From: Venatoribacter pacificus
GTDB taxonomy: Bacteria > Pseudomonadota > Gammaproteobacteria > Pseudomonadales > Oceanobacteraceae
Assembly (NCBI RefSeq): GCF_025318105.1
Contig: NZ_JAOANI010000019.1
Span: 434,001 to 498,000, forward strand
Length of the DNA stretch: 64,000 nucleotides
Direction: 5' to 3'
Positions within the stretch are counted from its first letter, which is position 1; every line of letters starts with the position of its first letter. The notes beneath the pieces were generated by a model. It made no database searches, was not told the DNA's origin, and saw only the letters and a list, made by a program, of their open reading frames with translations. Positions 35,713-44,673 of the stretch are shown one piece after another. A program made the translations under genes and the position numbers.

Positions 35713-38550
35713 CTAGCTCTGGATTCCCAGAGCGTCACGAATTAATGTTTCTTGCTGTTCCAGATGCAGAGCCATGTAGCCTGCTGCCGGCGAGGCCGAA
35801 GCTGCCCGACCCGCATATTGCAGATGCAGATCAGGATTAAGCTGTGACAGTGCGCGACGCATATGGTGCTGACTGCTGTACCAGGCACCCATGTTCATCG
35901 GCTCTTCCTGCGTCCAGATAACCTCTTCAACATTGCTGTATTTAGAGAGAACCTTGGCAAGCTGTTTCGCCGGGAATGGGTACAACTGTTCAATACGAAC
36001 AATAGCAACGTCATTTATTTCTTCTGCGCGACGACGCTCCAGCAAGTCATAGTAAACTTTACCGGAACACAGCAACACACGACGAACCGCTTTAGCGTCC
36101 AGCTCATCGACTTCATCGATCACGGTGTAGAAACGACCGCCGGCCAATTCTTCCAGCGTGCTGATCGCCAGTTTGTGACGCAGCAGACTCTTCGGTGACA
36201 TCACGACCAGTGGCTTACGCAGTGGACGAATCACCTGACGACGAAGCATGTGGTAAACCTGCGCAGGCGTAGATGGGACACAAATCTGAACGTTATGTTC
36301 TGCACACAGTTGCAGATAACGCTCCATGCGAGCCGAGGAATGTTCTGGACCCTGCCCTTCATAGCCGTGTGGCAGCAACATGGTCAGACCACACAGACGT
36401 CCCCACTTGTGCTCACCGGATGAAATAAACTGATCAAATACAACCTGAGCGCCGTTGGCAAAATCACCAAACTGCGCTTCCCAGATTACCAATGCACCCG
36501 GCGTAGTGGTGGAATAACCATATTCGAAAGCCAGTACGGCCTCTTCTGACAACAGAGAGTCGTAAAGGTCAAAAGGTGGCTGATCTTCTTTTACATGTTG
36601 CAGCGGAATATAGCTGGAGCCGTCTTTCTGATTGTGCAAAACAGCATGGCGGTGTGAGAAAGTACCGCGACCAACATCCTGACCGGTAATACGGATCTGA
36701 TGGCCTTCATGCAGCAAAGTGGCATACGCCATCGTTTCTGCGAAGCCCCAGTTAATTGGCATGGCACCCGCCGCCATACGGCCACGGTCTTCCATAATTT
36801 TGCCAACCTGACGCTGTACCGAGAACCCTTCCGGCACTTCGAGCAGCTTATTGGCCAGCTCCTGCAGCTGCTTCAGATCGAAGCGGGTATCCGCACGCGC
36901 CGTCCACTCGTGTCCAAGATAAGGTGTCCAGTTCACGAAAAGTTCAGTGTTAGGCTCTTTCACCAAACTTTTGGCAACGTGATGACCGTTATCAAGTGCC
37001 TTACGGTATTCTTCCTCAAACTCTTTGCTGTCTTCCTGCGTCAACACGCCCGCTTCGATCAGCTTATTGGAATACAGTTCGCGGGTGGTTTTCTGACTTT
37101 TGATTTTGGCGTACATCAAAGGCTGCGTACCGGATGGTTCATCCGCTTCGTTATGGCCACGACGACGATAGCAAACCAGATCGATTACAACGTCTTTCTT
37201 AAATTCGTTACGGTAATCAACCGCCAGCTGAGTGACGAACAACACCGCTTCAGGATCATCACCATTCACATGCAGAATGGGCGCCTCAACAATTTTGGCC
37301 ACGTCAGTGCAGTATTCTGTTGAGCGAACATCTTCGCGCTTGGATGTGGTAAAACCAACCTGGTTGTTAATTACGATATGAATCGTGCCACCGGTTTTAT
37401 AAGCGCGGGTCTGTGACATCTGGAATGTTTCCATAACCACACCCTGACCAGCAAACGCCGAGTCACCGTGCATGATCACGGGAACCACTTTTTCCCCGGT
37501 TGTATCATTACGGCGATCCTGACGTGCGCGTACCGAACCTTCGACCACAGGCGAAACAATTTCAAGGTGAGACGGGTTAAACGCCAGTGCCAGATGCACT
37601 TCACCACCGGAGGTCATTACGTTCGATGAAAACCCCTGGTGGTATTTAACGTCACCATGGGATTCGTAATGGACTTTTCCGTCGAATTCATCAAACAGGT
37701 CGGAGGTCTTTTTACCCAGGGTATTAATCAGGGTATTCAGTCGACCACGGTGCGCCATACCAATAACAATTTCTTTGGCACCGTAAGTGCCGCTGCGCTG
37801 GATCAGTTCGTCCATGAGCGGAATAAGACTTTCACCACCTTCCAGGCCGAAACGTTTTACACCCGGATAGCGCGAGCCCAGATATTTTTCCAGACCTTCG
37901 GCAGCGGTTAAACGCTCGAGCAGATGAAGCTTAACTTCGCTGCCAAATTTCGGATGGGCGCGCACGCTTTCCAGGCGCTGCTGGAACCAGCGCTGTTCAG
38001 CGGTGTTAACAATGTGCATGTACTCGGAACCAACCGTTCCGCAGTACGTCATTTCCAGAGCAGCAAGAATGTCGTTCAGCGACGCTTCGTCTTGGCCAAT
38101 AAACAAAGAGCCGGTTTTGAATACAGTATCCAAATCGGCCCGGGACAAACCATGAAATGACAGATCAAGGTCAGGCACCTTCTGGCGTTCCATCAGATCC
38201 AGTGGATCCAGTTTGGCATGCTGATGACCACGACCACGATAGGCATTGATTAATTGCAACACCTGAACTTGCTTAAGCTCGTGATCAGAGCTGACAGAAC
38301 CCTGAGACACAGGTCGGGAACGACGCTGGTTTTTGGAAATAAGAAGAAACTGTTCCCGAATGGGCTTATGGGGAGTATCTACGGAAGTGTTTTCGTCGAC
38401 GCGTGGTAACTGATCAAAATAATTGCGCCACTCTTCGGGAACCTCATTGGGGTCTTTGAGGTAGGTTTCGAAGAGCTCCTCCATATAAGCAACGTTACCT
38501 CCAGCTAACTGAGAGGTGCTCCAAAGTTGCTCCATTGTCTGCTCGTGCAT
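35713..38550 (-). CDS. sucA: 2-oxoglutarate dehydrogenase E1
   Basis: 945 residues from ATG 38550 (MHEQTMEQLWSTSQLAGGN), with AGGGTGG upstream; the longer frame to 38691 is not family-like. Thiamine-diphosphate enzyme with GMAHRGRLN, GDSAFAGQGVVMET, the NNQVGFTTS stretch, and C-terminal EEPMNMGAW. It decarboxylates 2-oxoglutarate in the TCA cycle. It has its own 266-bp upstream region with several inverted repeats after sdhB, suggesting separate control of suc. Confidence 0.98.
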   Translation of the reverse strand: MHEQTMEQLWSTSQLAGGNVAYMEELFETYLKDPNEVPEEWRNYFDQLPRVDENTSVDTPHKPIREQFLLISKNQRRSRPVSQGSVSSDHELKQVQVLQLINAYRGRGHQHAKLDPLDLMERQKVPDLDLSFHGLSRADLDTVFKTGSLFIGQDEASLNDILAALEMTYCGTVGSEYMHIVNTAEQRWFQQRLESVRAHPKFGSEVKLHLLERLTAAEGLEKYLGSRYPGVKRFGLEGGESLIPLMDELIQRSGTYGAKEIVIGMAHRGRLNTLINTLGKKTSDLFDEFDGKVHYESHGDVKYHQGFSSNVMTSGGEVHLALAFNPSHLEIVSPVVEGSVRARQDRRNDTTGEKVVPVIMHGDSAFAGQGVVMETFQMSQTRAYKTGGTIHIVINNQVGFTTSKREDVRSTEYCTDVAKIVEAPILHVNGDDPEAVLFVTQLAVDYRNEFKKDVVIDLVCYRRRGHNEADEPSGTQPLMYAKIKSQKTTRELYSNKLIEAGVLTQEDSKEFEEEYRKALDNGHHVAKSLVKEPNTELFVNWTPYLGHEWTARADTRFDLKQLQELANKLLEVPEGFSVQRQVGKIMEDRGRMAAGAMPINWGFAETMAYATLLHEGHQIRITGQDVGRGTFSHRHAVLHNQKDGSSYIPLQHVKEDQPPFDLYDSLLSEEAVLAFEYGYSTTTPGALVIWEAQFGDFANGAQVVFDQFISSGEHKWGRLCGLTMLLPHGYEGQGPEHSSARMERYLQLCAEHNVQICVPSTPAQVYHMLRRQVIRPLRKPLVVMSPKSLLRHKLAISTLEELAGGRFYTVIDEVDELDAKAVRRVLLCSGKVYYDLLERRRAEEINDVAIVRIEQLYPFPAKQLAKVLSKYSNVEEVIWTQEEPMNMGAWYSSQHHMRRALSQLNPDLHLQYAGRAASASPAAGYMALHLEQQETLIRDALGIQS

Positions 38551-38611
38551 GTACGACCACCCTGTTTTTGAATAAACGAGGGAAATCACCCACAGAGTGT
38601 ACGCACCGACT

Positions 38612-38621
38612 CTAGCGCTAG
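38612..38621. repeat. Perfect palindrome in sucA leader
   Basis: CTAGCGCTAG, 10 bp, about 60 bp before the sucA start. A second short dyad, CGGGGATTCCCCG, lies at 38670-38682. Both could be part of a structured leader. Confidence 0.45.
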
Positions 38622-38710
38622 GCAGGATAGAGGGCCGACCGGATAGATCGCAAGGCCTCTGAGGTGAACCGGGGATTCCCCGCTCCCTCAACTAAAAATT
38701 CAGCTTAGTT

Positions 38711-38739
38711 AAAAATAGAACTTTGTGAGGTCTATTTTT
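38711..38739. repeat. Inverted repeat upstream of sucA
   Basis: Perfect 9-bp arms AAAAATAGA and TCTATTTTT with an 11-bp spacer, about 160 bp upstream of sucA. The AT-rich symmetry suits a protein-binding site; no T-run terminator geometry. Confidence 0.6.
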
Positions 38740-38751
38740 GAAAAATTGTCA

Positions 38752-38785
38752 ACGTAAGTGGGCTGTGTGTCCAGCCCACTTACGT
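38752..38785 (-). terminator. Hairpin after sdhB, probable terminator or attenuator
   Basis: Perfect 13-bp arms ACGTAAGTGGGCT/AGCCCACTTACGT with an 8-nt loop, 31 bp past the sdhB stop. On the minus strand TTTTT begins about 5 nt after the stem, a looser spacing than usual. It probably reduces readthrough from sdhCDAB into sucA. Confidence 0.6.
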
Positions 38786-38816
38786 CTAATACCACCGGTC
38801 GTCAGTGGTGCTTTTC

Positions 38817-39527
38817 CTATAATTGCTGGGATAACAGCATATTACGGATGTGGCCAATGGCGCGCGTTGGATTCAATCCTTTCGGGCACACATTGACACA
38901 ATTCATGATGCCACGGCAACGGAATACACTGAATGGATCACTCAATTCCGCCAATCGTTCCTGTGTCATCGTGTCACGGCTGTCCGCCAGGAAGCGGTAA
39001 GCCTGCAACAGACCTGCCGGACCGACAAACTTGTCCGGGTTCCACCAGAAAGACGGGCAGGAAGTTGAACAGCAGGCACAGAGAATACACTCGTACAGAC
39101 CATCCAGTTTTTCGCGCTCTTCAGGTGTCTGCAGACGTTCGATCGCCGGTGCCGGTGTGTTATTCACCAGGTAAGGTTTGATCTTCTCGTACTGCTTATA
39201 GAACAGTGCCATATCGATCACCAGATCACGAATCACTGGCATACCTGGCAGCGGACGCAGCACGAGCTTGTCCATTTTACCTTTGGTTGCTTCAGAGATT
39301 GGCGTGATACAGGCCAGTCCATTCTTACCGTTGATGTTCATGCCGTCAGAGCCACATACGCCCTCACGACAGGAGCGACGGTAAGAAACCGATACGTCTT
39401 GCTCTTTAACCAGATTCAGAACATCCAGAACCATCAGATCCTTTCCCGCAGGAAGAGCAATCTCATAGTCTTGCATGAACGGCGCTGCATCCTTTTCAGG
39501 GTTGTAACGGTAGATACTTACTAACAT
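38817..39527 (-). CDS. sdhB: Succinate dehydrogenase iron-sulfur subunit
   Basis: 236 residues. The cysteine ligands of all three clusters are visible: CREGVCGSDGMNINGKNGLAC (2Fe-2S), CILCACCSTSCPSFWW (4Fe-4S) and CRGIMNCVNVCPKGLNP (3Fe-4S). It passes electrons from SdhA flavin to the membrane quinone site. It follows sdhA by 15 bp. Confidence 0.98.
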   Translation of the reverse strand: MLVSIYRYNPEKDAAPFMQDYEIALPAGKDLMVLDVLNLVKEQDVSVSYRRSCREGVCGSDGMNINGKNGLACITPISEATKGKMDKLVLRPLPGMPVIRDLVIDMALFYKQYEKIKPYLVNNTPAPAIERLQTPEEREKLDGLYECILCACCSTSCPSFWWNPDKFVGPAGLLQAYRFLADSRDTMTQERLAELSDPFSVFRCRGIMNCVNVCPKGLNPTRAIGHIRNMLLSQQL

Positions 39528-39542
39528 TTCAATACTCCCCTA

Positions 39543-41315
39543 TTAATAAGTACGGATCTTCGGCGGGAATGCTTCCATAGTTTTGGGAGCAAAGTTCACC
39601 GCACGCTTACCGATGGTCTTGGTTTGAGGGAAGTACAATGAGTGGCACAGCCAGTTCTCATCGTCACGCTCTGTGAAGTCGTTACGGGCATGCGCACCGC
39701 GTGACTCTTTACGCTCAATAGCCGCAACGGCAGTGGCGTAAGCTGTTTCGTAAAGGTTATCCAGTTCCAGCGCTTCGATACGGGCAGTGTTAAACGCACC
39801 GCTCTTATCGTCGAGCACGGTGTTTTTAATACGCACACCGATTTCGTCAAGCATTGCCAGACCTTTTTCCATGCTCGGACCTTCACGGAATACACCGAAG
39901 TACAGCTGCATGGTTTTCTGCAGATCTGCACGAACCGCAGCTACAGACTCACCAGAAGTGGAGTTGTTCAGACGATTCAGACGCGCCATGGCACGTTCGA
40001 TATCTTCTTCAGAAGCATCCGCTGACTCAAAGCCATCTTTGAAGCTTTTCTCGACCTGCAGACCAACCGCACGACCGAATACCACCAGATCCAGCAGTGA
40101 GTTACCGCCCAGACGGTTTGCCCCGTGCACGGATACACAAGCAATCTCACCGGCAGCGTACAGGCCTTCAACGATAACATCGTTACCATTTTCGTCCTGA
40201 GTCAGCGCCTGACCACCAATATTGGTTGGCACGCCACCCATCATGTAGTGACAGGTCGGAACAACCGGAATGGGCTCTTTCACCGGATCGGCGTGAGCAA
40301 AAGTACGCGACAATTCAAGAATACCAGGCAGCTTGGCGTTCAGGGTTTCTTCGCCCAGATGATCCAGCTTCAGGAATACGTGATCGCCGTTTTCGCCACA
40401 GCCACGACCTTCCAGAATTTCCAGAACCATTGAACGGGCAACCACGTCACGACCCGCAAGGTCTTTGGCGTTGGGCGCATAACGCTCCATGAAGCGTTCG
40501 CCGTCTTTATTGATCAGGTAACCACCTTCACCACGACAGCCTTCGGTCACCAATGTACCTGCGCCAGCAATACCCGTTGGGTGGAACTGCCACATTTCCA
40601 TATCCTGCATCGGCACACCAGCACGCAGTGCCATGCCAACGCCGTCACCGGTGTTAATCAGAGCATTGGTCGTTGACTGATAAATGCGACCAGCACCACC
40701 GGTAGCCAAAACAGTGGCTTTAGCTTTGATGTAGCTGGTTTCGCCGGATTCGATATCGATGGCGATAACACCAGCAATCTGACCCTTGGAGTTTTTAACC
40801 AGATCAACGGCATACCATTCATTCAGGAAGGTAGTACCGCCTTTCAGGTTGCCCTGATACAGAGCGTGCAGCAAAGCATGACCGGTACGGTCAGCGGCGG
40901 CACATGTACGGGCAGCCTGAGTCGGATCATTAGGACCCTTAGACTGACCACCGAAAGGACGCTGATAAATACGGCCTTCTTCGGTACGGGAAAATGGCAA
41001 GCCCATGTGTTCAAGTTCGAACACAGCCTGAGGACCTACTGAACACATATATTCAATAGCATCCTGGTCACCGATGTAATCGGAGCCTTTGACTGTGTCG
41101 TACATGTGCCAGCGCCAATCATCATTGGGATCGTTGGACGCGATGGCACACGTAATACCACCCTGTGCTGATACCGTATGCGAACGTGTTGGAAACACTT
41201 TGGTTACACATGCGGTTTTGATGCCTGCTTCGGTCAACTGCAGCGCAGCACGCATACCCGCGCCACCACCACCAATTACGATGGCATCGAAGGACATGGT
41301 TCTGATTTTAGACAT
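39543..41315 (-). CDS. sdhA: Succinate dehydrogenase flavoprotein
   Basis: 590 residues. FAD-binding GGGGAGMRAALQL, the covalent-flavin histidine H46 in RSHTVSAQGGI, substrate-binding HPTGIAGAG and TCHYMMGGVPTN, and ERKESRGAHARNDF near the C-terminus. It oxidises succinate to fumarate in complex II. Confidence 0.98.
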   Translation of the reverse strand: MSKIRTMSFDAIVIGGGGAGMRAALQLTEAGIKTACVTKVFPTRSHTVSAQGGITCAIASNDPNDDWRWHMYDTVKGSDYIGDQDAIEYMCSVGPQAVFELEHMGLPFSRTEEGRIYQRPFGGQSKGPNDPTQAARTCAAADRTGHALLHALYQGNLKGGTTFLNEWYAVDLVKNSKGQIAGVIAIDIESGETSYIKAKATVLATGGAGRIYQSTTNALINTGDGVGMALRAGVPMQDMEMWQFHPTGIAGAGTLVTEGCRGEGGYLINKDGERFMERYAPNAKDLAGRDVVARSMVLEILEGRGCGENGDHVFLKLDHLGEETLNAKLPGILELSRTFAHADPVKEPIPVVPTCHYMMGGVPTNIGGQALTQDENGNDVIVEGLYAAGEIACVSVHGANRLGGNSLLDLVVFGRAVGLQVEKSFKDGFESADASEEDIERAMARLNRLNNSTSGESVAAVRADLQKTMQLYFGVFREGPSMEKGLAMLDEIGVRIKNTVLDDKSGAFNTARIEALELDNLYETAYATAVAAIERKESRGAHARNDFTERDDENWLCHSLYFPQTKTIGKRAVNFAPKTMEAFPPKIRTY

Positions 41316-41318
41316 GAC

Positions 41319-41666
41319 TTACACACTCCAGAGAATGTCGATACCCCAAACCAGGTAAACGAACAGGAATCCTGCGCATACCAGTTGGAACGCAAAACGG
41401 ATTGCGGCGGCTTTGAGATAGTCAGTTGAAATGGTCCACATACCTACCCAGGCATGCGCACAAATTGAGATCAGGGCAGCCAGACTGAATACTTTCATCC
41501 AGGTGCAGGCAAACAGGCCCTGCCATTGTCCGTATTGCAGGTCTGGAGAGGCAATCAGGAAGCCCAGCAGAAACAGAGTGTAAAGCGCAAGAATGACCGC
41601 ACTCAGACGCTGGACAACCCAGTCATACAGGCCACTACGGCCCAAATTGGTGACACTTGCTACCAT
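41319..41666 (-). CDS. sdhD: Succinate dehydrogenase membrane anchor D
   Basis: 115 residues from ATG 41666 (MVASVTNLGRSGLYDW), with AGGAG 8 bases upstream; a TTG at 41672 is less likely. Three membrane helices. SGLYDWVVQRLSAV and HAWVGMWTISTDYL hold the conserved quinone- and heme-side residues. It overlaps the sdhC stop by 7 bp and is followed closely by sdhA. Confidence 0.95.
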   Translation of the reverse strand: MVASVTNLGRSGLYDWVVQRLSAVILALYTLFLLGFLIASPDLQYGQWQGLFACTWMKVFSLAALISICAHAWVGMWTISTDYLKAAAIRFAFQLVCAGFLFVYLVWGIDILWSV

Positions 41667-42034
41667 ACCCAAACTCCTGCCAGAACGATTACGATCACGC
41701 CAAGTACCAAGGTAATGATGGCTCCGGTACGACCGCCTTCTTTGGTTTCACCAATTCCCATATCCATCAACAGGTGCTTAACGCCCGCTACCAGGTGGTA
41801 ACCCAGTGCGGACAAAATGCCCCAGGTGATGAACTTGACCAAACCGTTATCAAACACCGATTTCAGTTCAGCAAAGCTTTCTGCTGACTCCAGAGATGCC
41901 GCCAGCGCACACAGCATAAATGCTACGGCGAAGAACAGAATAAAACCGGAGATACGATGAAGGATGGAGGCTTTGCCGGGAAGTGGGAGCTCAATAGTAG
42001 TCAGATCTAAATTTGTAGGTCTATTGCTATTCAC
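41660..42034 (-). CDS. sdhC: Succinate dehydrogenase cytochrome b556 subunit C
   Basis: 124 residues from a GTG at 42034, giving the family N-terminus NSNRPTNLDLTTIELP; an upstream in-frame start to 42166 would run through the promoter. Three membrane helices. ASILHRISG and GYHLVAGVKHLLMD carry the conserved Ser/Arg quinone-site and His heme-ligand motifs. First gene of sdhCDAB. Confidence 0.93.
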   Translation of the reverse strand: MNSNRPTNLDLTTIELPLPGKASILHRISGFILFFAVAFMLCALAASLESAESFAELKSVFDNGLVKFITWGILSALGYHLVAGVKHLLMDMGIGETKEGGRTGAIITLVLGVIVIVLAGVWVW

Positions 42035-42113
42035 GGCTCTTACACTCTTATTTGGGCTTAACACCGCCCATAACAGGGGGAAGTTAAGCGCAGGCTCAAG
42101 AAGATACCCAAAC

Positions 42114-42125
42114 CCTTGTACAAGG
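42114..42125. promoter_or_regulatory. Palindromic site in sdhC leader
   Basis: CCTTGTACAAGG is a perfect 12-bp palindrome about 20-30 bp downstream of the predicted sdhC transcription start. A second ACAAG half-site lies 11 bp further on (42131-42135), one helical turn away. This suits a repressor operator on sdh; the regulator is unknown. Confidence 0.55.
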
Positions 42126-42151
42126 TTTGCACAAGTTTCGGGTCGCGACAA

Positions 42152-42180
42152 ATTATAGTCACCCACCCGTTGATTTACAA
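42152..42180 (-). promoter_or_regulatory. sdhC promoter
   Basis: Minus strand: -35 TTGTAA (42180-42175), 17-bp spacer, perfect -10 TATAAT (42157-42152). The start should lie near 42145, leaving a leader of roughly 110 nt before the sdhC GTG. Confidence 0.75.
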
Positions 42181-42293
42181 ACAGTCTGCGCCGCGATCGC
42201 GCATGCAGTACATAAATGCAACAGATCAGGTGACATTATCGCAGCAGGACTATACTAGACCCGGCTGCTTATGGCTGCTCGACCGCTGGGTAA

Positions 42294-42321
42294 TTGACAA
42301 ACGGAGTTCAGAACCTATAGT
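42294..42321 (+). promoter_or_regulatory. gltA promoter
   Basis: Perfect -35 TTGACA (42294-42299), 16-bp spacer, -10 TATAGT (42316-42321). The start should lie near 42328, giving a 60-nt leader with a strong AGGAGG ribosome site before ATG 42388. Confidence 0.8.
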
Positions 42322-42343
42322 TGTGCCCTTTCTTTTTAGGTCC

Positions 42344-42359
42344 GCCTTATATTTAAGGC
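42344..42359 (+). repeat. Leader hairpin of gltA
   Basis: GCCTTA-TATT-TAAGGC forms a small perfect hairpin in the gltA leader, about 30 nt before the start codon. It is weak and AU-rich and may only affect mRNA stability. Confidence 0.4.
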
Positions 42360-42387
42360 TAAATTTTGAACAGCAGGAGGCCTATCC

Positions 42388-43665
42388 ATGGCTGACAAAA
42401 AAGCAACACTGAAAGTTGACGGCATAGAAGAAACTCTGGAACTTCCGGTTTACGAAGGCTCTCTCGGACCTGATGTTGTCGACGTTCGCAGCCTCTCCGG
42501 CAAAGGCCTGTTTACCTACGATCCGGGTTTCATGTCGACCGCCGCAACTGAATCAAAAATTACCTATATCGACGGCGCTGCCGGTGTTCTGCTGCACCGT
42601 GGCTACCCGATCGACCAACTGGCGGAAAAATCTGACTATTTAGAAACCTGCTACCTGCTGCTGCACGGCGAACTGCCAACCGCACAGGAAAAAGAAACAT
42701 TCGTCAGCACCATCAAGAACCACACCATGGTGCACGAGCAACTGAGCCATTTCTTTAATGGTTTCCGCCGTGATGCTCACCCAATGGCTGTTATGTGTGG
42801 TGTGGTCGGCGCACTTTCTGCGTTCTACCACGACTCTCTGGATATCCACGACGAACATCACCGTGTTGTATCTGCACACCGCCTGATTGCAAAAATGCCA
42901 ACTTTGGCAGCCATGGTTTACAAATATTCCATCGGCCAGCCGTTCATGTACCCACGCAATGAACTGAGCTACTCCGAAAACTTCCTGCACATGATGTTCA
43001 ACACCCCATGTGACGAGAAGAAAATCAGCCCTGTTCTGGCCAAAGCAATGGACCGTATCTTCCTGCTGCACGCCGACCACGAACAAAATGCATCAACGTC
43101 AACAGTGCGCCTGGCTGGCTCTACCGGAGCCAACCCATTCGCCTGCATCGCGTCCGGCATTGCAGCACTGTGGGGCCCTGCTCACGGCGGTGCCAACGAA
43201 GCCGTACTGAACATGCTGACTGAGATCGGTGATGAGTCCAACATAGATAAGTTCATCGACAAAGCAAAAGACAAAGAAGATCCATTCCGTCTGATGGGCT
43301 TCGGTCACCGCGTTTACAAAAACTTCGACCCTCGCGCGAAAGTAATGAAGCAAACCTGTGACGAAGTTCTGGCTGAACTGGGCATGGAAGATGACCCGCT
43401 GCTGAAAATCGCCATGAAACTGGAAAAAATCGCGACCGAAGACGAGTACTTCGTAAAACGCGGCCTGTATCCGAACGTTGACTTCTACTCTGGCATCATC
43501 CTGAAAGCGATTGGCATTCCAACAGAAATGTTCACCGTTATCTTTGCCACCGGCCGCACCCCAGGCTGGATTGCACACTGGAACGAAATGATCAGCAGCG
43601 ATTACCGCATTGGTCGTCCGCGCCAGCTGTACACTGGCCACCCAAAACGCGACTATCCGGGATAA
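42388..43665 (+). CDS. gltA: Citrate synthase
   Basis: 425 residues, type II (hexameric, NADH-sensitive) length. SYDPGFMSTAATESKITYIDG-type start (FTYDPGFMSTAATES), HADHEQNASTSTVRLAGSTGANPFA, GPAHGGANEAVL, GFGHRVYKNFDPRA with the catalytic histidine, and LYPNVDFYSGIIL with the catalytic aspartate. It condenses acetyl-CoA and oxaloacetate. Transcribed divergently from sdhCDAB, as in pseudomonads, and ends at a terminator. Confidence 0.98.
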   Translation: MADKKATLKVDGIEETLELPVYEGSLGPDVVDVRSLSGKGLFTYDPGFMSTAATESKITYIDGAAGVLLHRGYPIDQLAEKSDYLETCYLLLHGELPTAQEKETFVSTIKNHTMVHEQLSHFFNGFRRDAHPMAVMCGVVGALSAFYHDSLDIHDEHHRVVSAHRLIAKMPTLAAMVYKYSIGQPFMYPRNELSYSENFLHMMFNTPCDEKKISPVLAKAMDRIFLLHADHEQNASTSTVRLAGSTGANPFACIASGIAALWGPAHGGANEAVLNMLTEIGDESNIDKFIDKAKDKEDPFRLMGFGHRVYKNFDPRAKVMKQTCDEVLAELGMEDDPLLKIAMKLEKIATEDEYFVKRGLYPNVDFYSGIILKAIGIPTEMFTVIFATGRTPGWIAHWNEMISSDYRIGRPRQLYTGHPKRDYPG

Positions 43666-43680
43666 TCGGATCGTTGTATA

Positions 43681-43709
43681 AAAAGCCGCTCACTGAGCGG
43701 CTTTTTTTT
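43681..43709 (+). terminator. Terminator of gltA
   Basis: Hairpin AAGCCGCTCA-CT-GAGCGGCTT type stem followed by a run of eight T residues, 15 bp after the gltA stop. Confidence 0.93.
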
Positions 43710-43731
43710 ATTTATTTACGAGGAGATTCCA

Positions 43732-44607
43732 ATGGCAACACTGGCATTTATCGGACTGGGCAACATGGGGTATCCGATGGCGGGCCACCTTGCCAACAGC
43801 GGTCATGAGGTCAGAGTTTATAACCGCAGCCAAACCAAAAAAGACCAATGGATTAAGGAATTCCGTGGTCAGGGATTCGGCGATGTCGCCACCACCGTCA
43901 GCAATTGTGACGCTGTTATCCTCTGCGTTGGGCGGGATGACGATGTCCGTGACCTGCTAATCGGCAGTCATAATGCCATGGCCGCCATGCGCCCCGGCGC
44001 GCTGATCATTGACCACACAACAACGTCAGCAACACTGGCCGAAGACATGGCCTCTGCAGCGCAAAATTTCAATCTGCGCTTTGCCGATGTACCTGTATCC
44101 GGCGGCCAACAGGGCGCCATCAACGGCCAGCTCAGCCTGATGGTTGGATGCCATACCGATGACTACCCCGAGATTAAACAACTGACATCCCCGTACACGC
44201 GAATGATTGAACGCTTGGGCGACATTGGTTGCGGCCAAAAAACCAAAATGGTGAATCAGATTTGTGTCGCCGGGCTGATACAGGCCTTAGCTGAAGGGTT
44301 GCATTTTGCCGAACAGGCAGGGTTGGACCGCAGTAAAGTGATGGAGGTGATCTCCCAGGGAGCCGCCGGAAGCTGGCAGATGAGCAACCGTCATCAGACC
44401 ATGATTGATGGCGAATACCAGCATGGCTTTGCTATTGACTGGATGCGCAAAGATCTGGATATCTGCCTCGAAGAAGCAAACCGCAACGGTGCCAATCTTG
44501 CCATTACCCGCCTGGTGAACCAGTACTATGGCGAACTGCAAACACTGGGCGCCGGACGTCAGGACACCTCTGCCCTGCTGCTGCGCCTGCAACAACAGAA
44601 AGCCTGA
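43732..44607 (+). CDS. Beta-hydroxyacid dehydrogenase (3-hydroxyisobutyrate dehydrogenase family)
   Basis: 291 residues. NAD(P)-binding FIGLGNMGYPMAGHL, substrate-binding DVPVSGGQQGA, and the catalytic lysine in GCGQKTKMVNQ. SWQMSNR and DWMRKDLDICLEEA lie in the C-terminal helical domain. Family members oxidise 3-hydroxyisobutyrate, tartronate semialdehyde, succinic semialdehyde or related acids. The exact substrate cannot be read; Arg at cofactor position (YNRSQ) favours NADP(H). It has an ACGAGGAGA ribosome site and stands alone after the gltA terminator. Confidence 0.88.
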   Translation: MATLAFIGLGNMGYPMAGHLANSGHEVRVYNRSQTKKDQWIKEFRGQGFGDVATTVSNCDAVILCVGRDDDVRDLLIGSHNAMAAMRPGALIIDHTTTSATLAEDMASAAQNFNLRFADVPVSGGQQGAINGQLSLMVGCHTDDYPEIKQLTSPYTRMIERLGDIGCGQKTKMVNQICVAGLIQALAEGLHFAEQAGLDRSKVMEVISQGAAGSWQMSNRHQTMIDGEYQHGFAIDWMRKDLDICLEEANRNGANLAITRLVNQYYGELQTLGAGRQDTSALLLRLQQQKA

Positions 44608-44673
44608 GGCATTCAACAGGCAAGCTGTGGATTCTCATCTATGCTTTAAGCAGTTGCTAAAATGAGAATCTGC

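Larger units (their letters stand above)
42035..42387. other. Divergent sdhC/gltA control region
   Basis: 353 bp with two opposed promoters (listed separately), a perfect 12-bp palindrome in the sdh leader, a CGCGATCGCG palindrome at 42192-42201 between the promoters, and a hairpin in the gltA leader. No coding frame is credible: the one plus-strand frame over 42116-42412 runs through promoter elements. Confidence 0.7.

Noticed and set aside
34895..35716. Plus-strand frame of 273 codons
   Set aside because: Antisense to sucB; Phe/Arg/Cys-rich shadow.
38551..38691. N-terminal extension of sucA
   Set aside because: Not similar to E1 proteins; ATG 38550 has a good ribosome site and gives the usual start.
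42116..42412. Plus-strand frame of 98 codons before gltA
   Set aside because: Runs across the sdhC and gltA promoters and into the gltA start in another frame; no ribosome site.
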